Assembly (NCBI GenBank): GCA_024508355.1
Contig: JAMZEJ010000001.1
Location: forward strand, 516,020 to 580,019
DNA length: 64,000 nucleotides
Source: Rhizosaccharibacter radicis
Lineage (GTDB): Bacteria; Pseudomonadota; Alphaproteobacteria; Acetobacterales; Acetobacteraceae
Direction of reading: 5' to 3'
Positions 26,890 through 35,527 of the stretch are shown here, in pieces. The first letter of the stretch is position 1. Every line of letters starts with the position of its first letter. Below the pieces are notes generated by a model, which was given only the letters and a program-made list of their open reading frames with translations, ran no database searches and was not told the origin of the DNA. The position numbers and the translations under genes are program-made.

Positions 26890-29613
26890 TCAGGGCTCGC
26901 CGGTCTGCATCATCCCGGGTCCCGTCCAGCACAGCTTGTGGATGAGGATCGCCACCAGCGCCGACCAGCCGCACTGGTGCGAGGCGCCGACGCCCCGGCC
27001 GCTGTCCCCGTCGTAATATTCGTAGAACAGCACCAGGTCGCGGAACGCCGGGTCGGTCTGCAGCAGGGGATGATCGCCGTGCACCGGACGGCCGCCGTCG
27101 GGGCGGCTCGGCGTGAACAGCGACACCAGCCGGCGGCTCAGCTCGGCCGCCACCTCGCGCAGCGTGGCCATGTTGTCCGAGCCGGTGGGACAGGCGACGC
27201 GGTAGCCGTCGCCGTAATAGCGGTCGAGGCGCAGCAGGCTCTCGATCAGCAGGTAGTTCACCGGCATCCAGATCGGACCGCGCCAGTTGGAATTGCCGCC
27301 GAACAACCGCGAGCGGCTCTCGCCCGGCCAGTACGGAAGCTCGAAGGTCTGGCCCTCCAGCGTCAGCCGGTAGGGCTCCTTCTCGTGGGCTCGCGATACC
27401 GCGCGGACGCCATGGAGTGACAGGAACTCGGTCTCGTCCAGCATCCGGCTGAGCAGCCGGGTCATGCGATGGGTGCGCAACAGCGACAACAGCACGGTGT
27501 CGTCGCGCCCGGGCTGGTCCCAGTGGCTCACCAGCTCCGCGAGGTCGGGCCGGTTGCGCAGGAACCAGCGCATCCGCTCGGTGAAGCGCGGCAGCCTGGC
27601 CAGCGCTTCTGCCGGCAGCACGCTGACCGCGTAGAACGGGATCAGCCCCACCATGGTGCGGGCGCGAAGCGGGATGCGGTCGCCGTTGGGCATCGACAGC
27701 GTGTCGTAGAAGAAGCCGTCCTGATCGTCCCACAGCGCGTTGCCTTCCGCCGCCGCGATGATCAGGAAATGCTCGAAGAACTTGGTGGCGACGTCCTCGT
27801 ACGTGTCGTCCTGCAGCGCGAGCTCGATGGAGATGTGCAGCATGGACAGCGCATAGGACGCCATCCAGGCGGTGCCGTCCGACTGCGACAGCGTGCCGCC
27901 GCCCGGGATGGCGGAGGAGCGGTCGAAGATCGCGATGTTGTCGAGCCCGAGGAAGCCGCCCTGGAAGATGTTGCGGCCGTTCTGGTCCTTGCGGTTCACC
28001 CACCAGGTGAAGTTCATCGAGAGCTTGTTGAAGATGCGCTTCAGGAAGCCGTGGTCGGGCTGCTGGTTGAGGGCGCGGTCGATCTCGAACACCCGCCACG
28101 CCGCCCAGGCATGCACGGGCGGGTTGGCGTCGCCGAACGACCACTCATAAGCCGGCAGCGCGGCGCTCGGATGCATGTACCATTCGCGCGTCAGCAGCAG
28201 CAGCTGGTCCTTGGCGAAATCCGGATCCACCGGCGCCAGCGCCACCGCCTGGAACGCGAGATCCCAGGATGCGAACCAGGGATATTCCCATTTGTCCGGC
28301 ATGGAGATGATGTCGTCGGCGCGCAGGTTGTCCCAGTCGCCGTTGCGGATCTTGCCCCGGCCGGGCGGCGGCGGGGGCTCGTTCTCGTCGCCGCGCAGCC
28401 AGCGCCGGACGTCGTACTCGTAGAACTGCTTGCTCCAGAGCAGCCCGGCGAAGGCCTGGCGCTGCACGGCCCGCATCGCGGGATCCTCCACGGGCCGCTG
28501 CAACGCCCCGTAGAACTCGTCCGCTTCCGCGATCCGTCGATCGAACACGGCATCGAAATCGGCGAACGGGTCGGTGGTGCTTGTGTCGGGACGGAAGCGC
28601 AGCCGCACCACGTGCTCGCCGCCTGCCGGGATCTCCAGCCGGTGCAGCACGGCGCAGCGTGTGCCGACCTGGTCCGGGTTCACCGTGGGGGCGCCCCCGA
28701 CCACGTGATCGTTGATGCCGTCCTTGGGAAAGGGAGCGCCGGTGCGGGCATCGCCGAACACCCGGGCGTTGTTGGTATCGTTGTCGCAGAACAGCAGGGT
28801 CGCGCCGTCCTCCACATGCAGCCGCATCGGCCCCATGCTCGGATGCGGGTGGTGCGCCGCCACGGTGCGATCGTCCAGCGCCCGCAGCTCGGCGCGCTCG
28901 GCATCCTTGAACCACGACCACCGGTTTCGCGCCCAGAGCTGGGGCAGCAGGAACAAGGGCGCCGCGTCCGGACCGCGATTGATCACCCGGACCCGCATCA
29001 GCAGGTCGTCGGGGCCGGCCTTGGCGTAGTCGACGAACACGTCGAAATAGCGCTTCTCGTCCAGCAGGCCGGTATCGATCAGCTCGAACTCGGGCTCCCC
29101 GGCACCGCGCCGCGCATTCTCCGCCACCAGACGCTCATAGGGATAGGCGGCCTGCGGATACTTGTAGAGCATCCGGCACAGGGAATGCGTGGGCGTGCTG
29201 TCGAGGTGGTAATAGAGTTCCTTGACGTCCTCGCCGTGGTTACCCTCGGCATTGGTCAGCCCGAACAGCCGCTCCTTGAGGATCGGGTCCTGCTTGTTCC
29301 ACAGCGCCAGACCCAGACACCAGAGCAGCTTGTTGTCGCCGAACCCGGCGATCGCGTCCTCGCCCCAGCGATAGGCGCGCGACCGGGCCTGGTCGTGCGG
29401 GAAATAGGTCCAGGCCTCGCCATTGGGGCTGTAGTCCTCGCGCACCGTGCCCCATTGCCGGTCGCTGAGATAAGGGCCCCACCGCTTCCAGGCGCCGTCC
29501 TTCCGCGCGTCGCGGAGCCGTTGGCCCTCCGCGGTGTCGAGGGTGCCCGGGCAGGGCGACAGCGCCGCGATGGTGTCGGTCAAAGATTGCGATCCCGCTT
29601 GATTCGATCCCAT
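26890..29613 (-). CDS. GH63-like glycosidase (glucosidase/glucosylglycerate hydrolase type)
   Basis: The 907-residue protein belongs to the bacterial branch of glycoside hydrolase family 63, large (alpha/alpha)6-barrel alpha-glucosidases. Motifs include REDYSPNGEAWTYFPHDQAR near the N-terminus, WNKQDPILKERLFGLTN, a Gly-rich GDWDNLRADDIISMPDKWEYP loop before the catalytic barrel, FASWDLAFQAVAL with the proposed general-acid Asp, and the C-terminal FGGNSNWRGPIWMPVNYL, whose WRGPIW is diagnostic. No signal peptide is present, so it acts in the cytoplasm. ATG 29613 overlaps the end of the upstream J-domain gene by 34 bases, implying one transcript. Likely substrates are glucosylglycerate, mannosylglycerate or short alpha-glucosides; which one cannot be read. 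Confidence 0.88.
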   Translation of the reverse strand: MGSNQAGSQSLTDTIAALSPCPGTLDTAEGQRLRDARKDGAWKRWGPYLSDRQWGTVREDYSPNGEAWTYFPHDQARSRAYRWGEDAIAGFGDNKLLWCLGLALWNKQDPILKERLFGLTNAEGNHGEDVKELYYHLDSTPTHSLCRMLYKYPQAAYPYERLVAENARRGAGEPEFELIDTGLLDEKRYFDVFVDYAKAGPDDLLMRVRVINRGPDAAPLFLLPQLWARNRWSWFKDAERAELRALDDRTVAAHHPHPSMGPMRLHVEDGATLLFCDNDTNNARVFGDARTGAPFPKDGINDHVVGGAPTVNPDQVGTRCAVLHRLEIPAGGEHVVRLRFRPDTSTTDPFADFDAVFDRRIAEADEFYGALQRPVEDPAMRAVQRQAFAGLLWSKQFYEYDVRRWLRGDENEPPPPPGRGKIRNGDWDNLRADDIISMPDKWEYPWFASWDLAFQAVALAPVDPDFAKDQLLLLTREWYMHPSAALPAYEWSFGDANPPVHAWAAWRVFEIDRALNQQPDHGFLKRIFNKLSMNFTWWVNRKDQNGRNIFQGGFLGLDNIAIFDRSSAIPGGGTLSQSDGTAWMASYALSMLHISIELALQDDTYEDVATKFFEHFLIIAAAEGNALWDDQDGFFYDTLSMPNGDRIPLRARTMVGLIPFYAVSVLPAEALARLPRFTERMRWFLRNRPDLAELVSHWDQPGRDDTVLLSLLRTHRMTRLLSRMLDETEFLSLHGVRAVSRAHEKEPYRLTLEGQTFELPYWPGESRSRLFGGNSNWRGPIWMPVNYLLIESLLRLDRYYGDGYRVACPTGSDNMATLREVAAELSRRLVSLFTPSRPDGGRPVHGDHPLLQTDPAFRDLVLFYEYYDGDSGRGVGASHQCGWSALVAILIHKLCWTGPGMMQTGEP

Positions 29614-30413
29614 GCAGCGTTGATGCGCGCCACACGTTCCCCGGCCGCCGCGACCTCGGCATCGCTGGCACCCCGGGCGGCAACGCTGTCGGGATGGATC
29701 TCCCGGATCAGGCGCCGCCAGGTCACGCGCACTTCCTCGTCGGTGGCGGTGCGGCGCAGGCCCAGCACGCCGTACGCATCCGGCTCGTCGGCGGAGGGAC
29801 GGGCCATGCCGCCTTCCGCGCGGTCCCATGCCCCCGGCGGCAGCCCGAGCGCGCGGTGCACGCGGCGCAGAAACGTCACTTCCGTTTCGTTCAGCTCCCC
29901 GTCCGCCCGCCCGATGCTGAACAGCACCCCGAGCAGCGCTTCGAGCGCGTGGGGCTGGTCGGCATAGGCGCGTCCGAGTTCGGCAGCGAAGGGCTCGTAG
30001 TCGTCCGTGCGGGTGCGGGCCTGATCGAACAAACGCCCGATCTCGCGCTGGTTCTCCGGCGGCACCGGGACGGAGCGCTTGAAGGCGTCGATCTCCCGGC
30101 GGTTCACCGGCCCGTCGCACTTGGCGAGCTTGGCCGACAGGGTCACCACCACCAGCGCATAGAGCTGATCCCGGCGCCCCATGGCGGCGGCCATCTTGGC
30201 GGCGAAGCGCAGCGCGGCACCGTTCGGGTCCGGAGCCTGCCTGTTCTGGCCGAGGAAGTTCGGACCTACCCAGCTGCCGAAGCCGCCCTGGGGAGCGTCC
30301 AGCAGCGAACCGCGGTCGGCGGCGTGGCCGAGCGCGGCCCCGAGGGCCGCCCCCACCGGGCCGCCCATCGCGAAACCGGCGACGCCGCCGAATATCTTGC
30401 CCCAGATCGCCAT
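29580..30413 (-). CDS. TerB / J-domain co-chaperone (DjlA-like)
   Basis: The 277 residues start with a Gly/Ala-rich, weakly hydrophobic segment (KIFGGVAGFAMGGPVGAALG) that may insert in the inner membrane as in DjlA. A TerB-type acidic helical domain follows (about 75-200; LSAKLAKCDGPVNRREIDAF and GRADGELNETEVTFLRRV contain the D-G-x-x-x-x-E pattern). A C-terminal J domain carries the DnaK-stimulating HPD motif at residues 240-242 in REIHPDSVAARG. Architecture and order equal DjlA/TerB-DnaJ proteins. ATG at 30411-30413. It overlaps the following glycosidase gene by 34 bases, an unusual pairing that suggests co-regulation. Confidence 0.88.
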   Translation of the reverse strand: MAIWGKIFGGVAGFAMGGPVGAALGAALGHAADRGSLLDAPQGGFGSWVGPNFLGQNRQAPDPNGAALRFAAKMAAAMGRRDQLYALVVVTLSAKLAKCDGPVNRREIDAFKRSVPVPPENQREIGRLFDQARTRTDDYEPFAAELGRAYADQPHALEALLGVLFSIGRADGELNETEVTFLRRVHRALGLPPGAWDRAEGGMARPSADEPDAYGVLGLRRTATDEEVRVTWRRLIREIHPDSVAARGASDAEVAAAGERVARINAAWDRIKRDRNL

Positions 30414-30542
30414 GCCGTCGTCAGCCCACCCAGCCTGCCAAGCAGGTCAGGTCAACGAAGCATGGGGAGGGTCGGTTGTGGAAGCGGCGGCGATCAACCC
30501 GCCACCGGGTGCCGGACGCGCGCCCTGGAACCGGAGGCGGCT

Positions 30543-30722
30543 TCAGCGCCCGTCCGAGCGGCGGCGATCGTTGCACACGCTGTGGGCCAGGCGGAGCAGC
30601 CGGGTGGCGCTCTGCGGCAGGCCGGCACGATGCGCGTCCTCGGCCAGGCAGAGGAGCTGGTGCGACAACATCAGGGGGCTGATGTCGCTCGCGGATTGTT
30701 CGGCGCGGATGATGGTGGCCAT
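30543..30722 (-). CDS. Tiny protein of unknown function (59 residues)
   Basis: ATG at 30720-30722 to TGA at 30543-30545 encodes 59 residues starting MATIIRAEQSASDISP. The frame has strong G/C third positions, and AGGAAG stands six to seven bases before the ATG, so I consider it a real gene. The protein is soluble and helical, with a Leu-rich middle (LSHQLLCLAEDAHRAG) and an Arg-rich end, and contains two Cys. No family is recognised. Its leader can fold so that the ribosome-binding site is paired (see the hairpin entry). Together with the next tiny gene to the right it forms a leftward pair upstream of the J-domain gene. Confidence 0.6.
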   Translation of the reverse strand: MATIIRAEQSASDISPLMLSHQLLCLAEDAHRAGLPQSATRLLRLAHSVCNDRRRSDGR

Positions 30723-30731
30723 GGATTTCTT

Positions 30732-30772
30732 CCTAGTCTGCCGGCCCGTTCTGGGCCCGAAGGAAGACTAGG
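30732..30772 (-). promoter_or_regulatory. Leader hairpin overlapping the ribosome-binding site of the 59-residue gene
   Basis: On the minus strand CCTAGTCT (30772-30765) can pair with AGACTAGG (30739-30732), the latter overlapping the AGGAAG ribosome-binding site. Between them GGCCC and GGGCC form an inner perfect 5-bp stem around an AGAAC loop. The structure would hide the start region and could act as a thermosensor, attenuator or small-RNA target; function is inferred only from the fold. Confidence 0.4.
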
Positions 30773-30837
30773 CAACCGGAAGTTGTGAAACAGTTAACGA
30801 GACAACCGAGCTTGGCAGAAATCGACGCTGCCAGGTG

Positions 30838-31017
30838 TCAGGCGGCCCGGGTCCGGTTGCCGCCGGTGCGGAAGCGGCCCAGCAGCGGGCGGAGCCGCTC
30901 GATGATCACGGACATGATCAGCGCCGACAGGGCCCGGTTGCCGGCCTCCGCCAGCAGGCGGGCCTCACCGGCGGTCTCGAAGGAACTGGTGATCTGGGAG
31001 ATGTTCACGATCTGCAT
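30838..31017 (-). CDS. Tiny protein of unknown function (59 residues, second)
   Basis: ATG at 31015-31017 to TGA at 30838-30840 encodes 59 residues beginning MQIVNISQITSSFETAG. G/C third positions are consistently high from this ATG onward but not in the upstream extension, which decides the start. The middle is amphipathic to hydrophobic (ALSALIMSVIIERLRPLL) and the end is basic (RFRTGGNRTRAA), so membrane association is possible. No ribosome-binding site is visible; a 17-bp palindrome lies just six bases upstream. No family recognised. Confidence 0.5.
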   Translation of the reverse strand: MQIVNISQITSSFETAGEARLLAEAGNRALSALIMSVIIERLRPLLGRFRTGGNRTRAA

Positions 31018-31022
31018 CCATA

Positions 31023-31039
31023 TTTGTGCAGTGCACAAA
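31023..31039. promoter_or_regulatory. 17-bp perfect palindrome, probable operator
   Basis: TTTGTGCA (31023-31030), a central G, and TGCACAAA (31032-31039) form a perfect dyad in an AT-richer patch between the leftward 59-residue gene and the rightward MFS gene. A further half-site-like GGTGCAAAA lies about 40 bases to the right (from about 31078). Spacing fits a dimeric repressor such as a LacI, GntR or TetR type protein. No regulator of that kind is encoded within a few kilobases, so the binding protein is unknown. Confidence 0.5.
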
Positions 31040-31198
31040 GCGAAGATGGACCTGAGCGACATCGAACACAATGGTGCGGTGCAAAAAATTCCAGGGAGCC
31101 CTGTCTGGCCCGGTGCATCCCGGCCGGCCCCTGCCCCTCGCGGGATCGCTCCGCTACCATCGCGTCATGCAACGACTCTCACCCCAAGGATGTGCTCT

Positions 31199-32494
31199 AT
31201 GGCGCTAGCTCCCACCGACGGGCGCCGTGCACGCCGCTGGAGCATCGGGTTGCTGCTCGGCGCCGGGGTGCTGGTCAATTATCTGGACCGGATCGGGCTG
31301 TCGGTCGCCCTGCCGCAGCTCAAAACGGATTTCGCCCTGACCCCCGTCCAGCTCGGCTGGCTGCTCAGCGGCTTCTTCTGGCTCTACGCGTTGCTGCAGA
31401 TCCCGGTGGGGCTGCTGCTGGACCGGTTCGGCGTCACCCCGGTGACCCGCATCAGCACGCTGCTCTGGGGGATCGCGTCCACCGCCACGGCCCTCGTCGG
31501 CGGGTTCGGCGGGCTCCTGATCGCCCGCCTGCTGCTAGGCGCCGCCGAGGCACCGGGATTTCCGGCCAACGCCAAGGCGGTGGGCTACTGGTTCCCCCGG
31601 CGGGAACGCGCCCTCGCCACCGCGCTGTTCGACGCCGCCGCGAAGTTCAGCAACGTGGTGGGCGTGCCGCTCGTCGGCTTCGTGGTGTTCTTCGCGGGCT
31701 GGCGCTGGGGCTTCGCGTTCACCGGCATCCTCAGCCTGCTGTATTTCCTGGCCTTCTTCCTGGTGTACCGGGACCCTTCGCGCGACCCCAGGCTCGACCC
31801 GGACGAGCACCGGCTCATCATCGCGGGCGGCGGCGTGCCCGAGGGAGCCTCGCCCGGCGGCGGCGGCCGGATGCTCGGCTACCTGTTCGGGTCGCGCAAG
31901 GTGTGGGGCCTGACCCTCGGCTTCGCCGCCTACGGCTATTCCTTCTATCTCTTTCTCACCTGGCTGCCGAACTACCTCGTGCAGACCATGCACATGAACA
32001 TCCTCAAATCGTCCGGCCTCGCCGCGATCCCCTGGATCGGCGCGACGATCGCCGACATCGTGGTCGGCGGCTGGCTGATCGACCATCTGATCGAGCGGGG
32101 CCACGACGAGACGCGCGTCCGCAAGACCGTGCTGGTGGGCGGCATGCTGCTGGGCACCGCGGTGCTGGGCGCCACCATGACCACCGACCCGTTCTGGGCC
32201 ATCCTGTGGATCTCCATCGCGCTGGCCGGGCTCGCGTCCGCCGCCCCGGTGAGCTGGAGCCTGCCCTCGCTGGTGGCGCCGCGGGGGGGCACCGCGACGG
32301 TGGGCAGCATCATGAACCTCAGCAACAACCTGATGGGCGCGGTGGCCCCGGTGGTGACCGGCTACGCCGTCGCCGCCACCGGCTCCTACGGCCTCGCCTT
32401 CGGCATCGCGGGCGTCATCCTGCTCGGCGGCATCGCCGCGTTCGTGCTGCTGCTCGGCCGCATCGAGCCGATCCCGGATCCGCCGGCCGGCTAG
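31199..32494 (+). CDS. MFS transporter, anion:cation symporter family
   Basis: The 431-residue protein has twelve predicted transmembrane helices in two groups of six. The first loop carries the ACS-family pattern NYLDRIGLSVALPQLK, and helix 2-3 has LLDRFGVTPVTRIST. PGFPANAKAVGYWFPRRERALATALFD, split here over helix 4, is typical of the glucarate/galactonate/phthalate branch (ACS). It should import an organic anion with protons; the exact substrate is unknown. ATG 31199 is chosen over the ATG nine bases earlier because AAGGA stands eight bases before it. Its stop overlaps the stop of the convergent SDR gene at CTAG. Confidence 0.9.
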   Translation: MALAPTDGRRARRWSIGLLLGAGVLVNYLDRIGLSVALPQLKTDFALTPVQLGWLLSGFFWLYALLQIPVGLLLDRFGVTPVTRISTLLWGIASTATALVGGFGGLLIARLLLGAAEAPGFPANAKAVGYWFPRRERALATALFDAAAKFSNVVGVPLVGFVVFFAGWRWGFAFTGILSLLYFLAFFLVYRDPSRDPRLDPDEHRLIIAGGGVPEGASPGGGGRMLGYLFGSRKVWGLTLGFAAYGYSFYLFLTWLPNYLVQTMHMNILKSSGLAAIPWIGATIADIVVGGWLIDHLIERGHDETRVRKTVLVGGMLLGTAVLGATMTTDPFWAILWISIALAGLASAAPVSWSLPSLVAPRGGTATVGSIMNLSNNLMGAVAPVVTGYAVAATGSYGLAFGIAGVILLGGIAAFVLLLGRIEPIPDPPAG

Positions 32495-33306
32495 AGAACC
32501 GGTGACGCCCCGCCATCCACCCGCAGGTTGATCCCGGTGATGTAGCTCGCGACCGGACTGCACAGAAACGCCACGGCAGCGGCAATCTCTTCCAGCCGGC
32601 CCACGCGTCCCAGCGGAACCTCGGCGAACAACGGCAGCACGGCCCGCTCGATCTCCGTCCAGGGCGCGTCCGCGCCGGCGACGCCGCGGTCGGCAGCCAC
32701 CGCGCGGAAACGGGCATCCAGCCGTGCGCTGTGGATGGTGCCCGGGGACACGGCGTTCACCGTCACGCCGTCCGCCGCCACCGCCTTGGCCAGTGACTTC
32801 GTCATGGCGTCCAGCGCCGCCTTGGACGCGCCGTAGTCCGCGCCGTTCGATGGCGGCATGGACGCGGCCAGGCTGGAAATGTTGACCACGCGCCCCCAGC
32901 CCGCCCGCCGCATCGGCGGCAGCAGCCGGGCCGTGACCCTCATCGCCGTCAGCACGTTCCGGTCGAAGGTGGCGCTCCAGGTTTCCGCCGCGGCGTCCGG
33001 CCATTCCTCCCGCACGGCACCCGCGCCGCCGGCATTGTTGACCAGGATGTCGATCCGCCCGGCTTCCCGTTCCGCACGGTCCAGCATCGCCCGCACCTCG
33101 CCCTCCCGCGACAGGTCGCCCACGGCGGCATGCGCGCGCCCTCCCTGCGCCGTGATGGCCGCGACCACCGCTTCGGTCCGGGCAGGGTCGCGTCCATGCA
33201 CCAGGACCACGGCGCCCTCCTGCGCCAGAAGAAGGGCGATCGCCTCGCCGATGCCCTTGCTGCTGCCCGTGACGAGGGCCGTGCGGCCGCCGAGTTGCAG
33301 ATCCAT
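32491..33306 (-). CDS. SDR-family oxidoreductase
   Basis: The 271-residue classical SDR has cofactor motif TGSSKGIGEAI, HGRDPARTE (Arg after strand two, suggesting NADP(H)), structural NNAGGAGAV, catalytic Ser in NISSL, and Tyr/Lys in YGASKAALD. The C-terminus has GINLRVDGGASPVL as in 3-oxoacyl-ACP reductase-like enzymes. ATG 33306 is preceded by CGGAG five bases upstream. The gene is divergent from an HxlR-type regulator only about 80 bases away, the usual arrangement for a regulator controlling an adjacent oxidoreductase. Substrate unknown. Confidence 0.92.
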   Translation of the reverse strand: MDLQLGGRTALVTGSSKGIGEAIALLLAQEGAVVLVHGRDPARTEAVVAAITAQGGRAHAAVGDLSREGEVRAMLDRAEREAGRIDILVNNAGGAGAVREEWPDAAAETWSATFDRNVLTAMRVTARLLPPMRRAGWGRVVNISSLAASMPPSNGADYGASKAALDAMTKSLAKAVAADGVTVNAVSPGTIHSARLDARFRAVAADRGVAGADAPWTEIERAVLPLFAEVPLGRVGRLEEIAAAVAFLCSPVASYITGINLRVDGGASPVL

Positions 33307-33383
33307 TGCTCCGAAACCATCCTGCTCTGCGATGCGTCCACTCATCGACCGAACCGGGAGCCGGAACAATCACGCACCTTGAA

Positions 33384-33728
33384 GTGCCCGCGGCGCCGGT
33401 GGACCGTGCGCATTGTTGGGGGCCGGACGGCTCGGCGGCGCACGTGATCAGGGTCGTCCGGATGATCCAGGGGCGCTGGAAGCTGCCGATCCTGTTCCGC
33501 CTGTATGCGGCACCGCTCCGGACCCTCCAGCTGAAGCGGGATCTGTCCGGCATCTCGCAGAAGATGCTCACCCAGCATCTCCGCGAGCTCGAACGCGACG
33601 GACTCGTGGTGCGGACCGATCACGGCGAACGGCTTCCACGGGTCGAGTATGGTTTGTCGGACGCCGGCCTGCGCCTCCTGCCCCTGCTGCGGGAAGCACG
33701 CGACTTCTCCCGCGCGCACCCGCCATGA
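33384..33728 (+). CDS. HxlR-family winged-helix transcriptional regulator
   Basis: About 114 residues. The HxlR hallmarks are present: a Cys near the N-terminus (RAHCWGPDG), the helix IQGRWKLPILFRLYAAPLRTLQLKRDL split by the usual G-K/R-W motif, the recognition region ISQKMLTQHLRELERDGLV, and the wing PRVEYGLSDAGLRLLPLL. Members sense redox or electrophiles, often through that Cys. The start is uncertain: GTG 33384 or GTG 33399 both precede the conserved Cys; no clear ribosome-binding site is seen. It likely represses or activates the divergent SDR gene. The stop overlaps an ATG (ATGA), but the next gene more probably starts further down. Confidence 0.82.
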   Translation: MPAAPVDRAHCWGPDGSAAHVIRVVRMIQGRWKLPILFRLYAAPLRTLQLKRDLSGISQKMLTQHLRELERDGLVVRTDHGERLPRVEYGLSDAGLRLLPLLREARDFSRAHPP

Positions 33729-33865
33729 CCGCCGGCCGGGATGCCGACCGCTCCGCCGCCTCCGTGCGTGGGAGCAGCGTCTTTTCCGGATTCGAACGCA
33801 GGAAGCGGAGTGCGGCGGATGGCGGCGCGGCGCCACCGTCGCCGTCGTCCGCACAGGAGCCGATC

Positions 33866-35056
33866 ATGCAGCTCGCTTTTCCTGCCGATCACCCGCAGGT
33901 CCCGCCGCCGGAAACCTCCGGTTCCTCGGCCGGAACCCGTTCCGCCGCGAGCGATCCACGCTGGCCGCTGATCCTGGCGCGCGATCCGGCAGCGGACGGG
34001 TCGTTCTGGTATTCCGTGCAGACCACCGGGGTATATTGCCGGCCGTCCTGTCCGTCGCGCGCCGCGCGCCCGGAGAACGTGCGGCTGCACGACACACTGG
34101 AAGCGGCCCGCGCCACGGGGTGCAGGCCGTGCCGGCGATGCCGCCCCGACGAGGCGGCCCATCACCGCGACGCGGCGCTGGTGGTTCGTGCCTGCCGGCT
34201 CATCGACGCGGCGGAACGACCACCCGCCCATGACGAGCTCGCCCGGAAGCTGGAGGTCGGGAGCGCGCGGCTCCGCTCGGCGTTCGAGGCGGTGCTCGGC
34301 CTGTCGCCCAAGCGCTACGCCGATGCCCGGCGCGCGGAACGGCTGCGCCTGTTGCTGCCGGTGGCCGCCACGGTGACCGAAGCGTTCCACCAGGCGGGAT
34401 TCGGCTCCAGCAGCCGGTTCTACGACAAGGCGGCCGAGCTGCTCGGCATGGCGCCGAACCGGGTGCGCGCCGGCGCGGCGGCCGAAACCCTGCGCGTCGC
34501 GGTGGCGCCCTGCAGCCTCGGCGCGGTGCTGGTCGCGGCGGGCGAGCGCGGACTGGTGGCGGTGCTGCTGGGCGACGATCCGGACCTCCTGCGGCGCGAC
34601 CTGCGGGCCCGCTTTCCCAGGGCCGGGTTCGGAGAAGCCGACGAGGCGTTCGGCGCCGTGGTGGCCCAGGTGGTGGCGCTGGTGGAAACGCCCGGCGCGT
34701 CCCACGCCCTGCCGCTCGATATCCGGGGCACCGCGTTCCAGCGACGGGTGTGGGACGCGTTGCGGGACGTGGAAACCGGCCGCACCCTGTCCTATGCCGA
34801 GCTCGCGGCGCGGGCCGGCGCGCCCGCCGCCGTGCGGGCCGTGGCCGGAGCCTGCGCGGCCAACCCGCTCGCCGTGGCGGTTCCGTGCCACCGGGCCGTG
34901 CGCACGGACGGTGGGCTCGGCGGATATCGCTGGGGGCTGGCACGCAAGCGGATCCTGCTCGACCGCGAGGCGGCTTCCTCCACGGCAGGCGCCTCCTCCA
35001 CCGCCGCCGCCGCCGCTCCGATCACCGGCCCGGCCGGCGGCGAGGCGGCGTCCTGA
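33866..35056 (+). CDS. ada: Ada: methylphosphotriester/O6-methylguanine methyltransferase and activator
   Basis: Ada repairs alkylated DNA and, once methylated, activates the adaptive response. Its zinc site is intact: Cys58, Cys62, Cys89 and Cys92 in YCRPSCPS and CRPCRRC have exactly the 4/27/3 spacing of E. coli Cys38/42/69/72; Cys58 is the phosphotriester acceptor. An AraC-type domain follows (FGSSSRFYDKAAELLGM). The C-terminal methyltransferase has the acceptor site VPCHRAV and the helix IRGTAFQRRVWDAL. ATG 33866 is preceded by AGGAG at seven bases; an upstream in-frame ATG at 33725 would add 47 unlike residues. The C-terminal ~30 residues are Ala/Ser repeats. No alkB follows. Confidence 0.94.
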   Translation: MQLAFPADHPQVPPPETSGSSAGTRSAASDPRWPLILARDPAADGSFWYSVQTTGVYCRPSCPSRAARPENVRLHDTLEAARATGCRPCRRCRPDEAAHHRDAALVVRACRLIDAAERPPAHDELARKLEVGSARLRSAFEAVLGLSPKRYADARRAERLRLLLPVAATVTEAFHQAGFGSSSRFYDKAAELLGMAPNRVRAGAAAETLRVAVAPCSLGAVLVAAGERGLVAVLLGDDPDLLRRDLRARFPRAGFGEADEAFGAVVAQVVALVETPGASHALPLDIRGTAFQRRVWDALRDVETGRTLSYAELAARAGAPAAVRAVAGACAANPLAVAVPCHRAVRTDGGLGGYRWGLARKRILLDREAASSTAGASSTAAAAAPITGPAGGEAAS

Positions 35057-35065
35057 GGCCGCCGA

Positions 35066-35284
35066 TCAGCCGGGCGCGCGCAGCGCCAGCAGGCGCAGCG
35101 CCGAGCTGAGCGGTCGGCCGGGTTCGCGCGACGCGTCCGCTTCCGCCACCAGCGACGCCAGCGTCTGCTTGTTCCGCGCCGCCAGCGCGTCCAGCACGGC
35201 CCAGAACTCGGGTTCCAGCGCCACGCTGGTGCGGTGGCCGGACAGGCTCAGCGACCGCTTGCGCAGGAACGGCTCCCCGTTCAT
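35066..35284 (-). CDS. Ribbon-helix-helix domain protein
   Basis: The 72-residue protein starts with a basic strand (LRKRSLSLSGHRTSVALEPE) followed by FWAVLDALAARNKQTLASLV and LSSALRLLAL. This matches the alphaproteobacterial RHH family (RHH_4/DUF-type), small DNA-binding antitoxin-like or regulatory proteins whose N-terminal strand pairs in a dimer. ATG at 35282-35284. No toxin-like partner is adjacent; it is convergent with ada and upstream of nothing on its own strand, so it is a stand-alone gene. Confidence 0.85.
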   Translation of the reverse strand: MNGEPFLRKRSLSLSGHRTSVALEPEFWAVLDALAARNKQTLASLVAEADASREPGRPLSSALRLLALRAPG

Positions 35285-35527
35285 CGCCGCGTTGCCGCTG
35301 TGCCGGCCTCGGACCGGCCATGGTTCCTGACCGCCGCGGGCGGCCCGCTCTCCCCGCTGGTTGCATGCGCGCCGCCTTCGCGACGCCAGCCGGGGGCGGA
35401 CAACCGGCGCCCCGGCTGGTCCGATCTCGGCCGGTGGCTGGATACCGGCCGGCCGGACGATCCGTTCCGCGGCGGGAGCGGCGGCCTGTCTGGAGGCAGG
35501 ACGGGCACGGGCGGCAGCATTTCCCGC

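Noticed and set aside
33725..33865. Upstream ATG of ada overlapping the HxlR stop
   Set aside because: It would add 47 Arg/Ser/Ala-rich residues unlike Ada, whereas ATG 33866 has a good AGGAG at the right distance.
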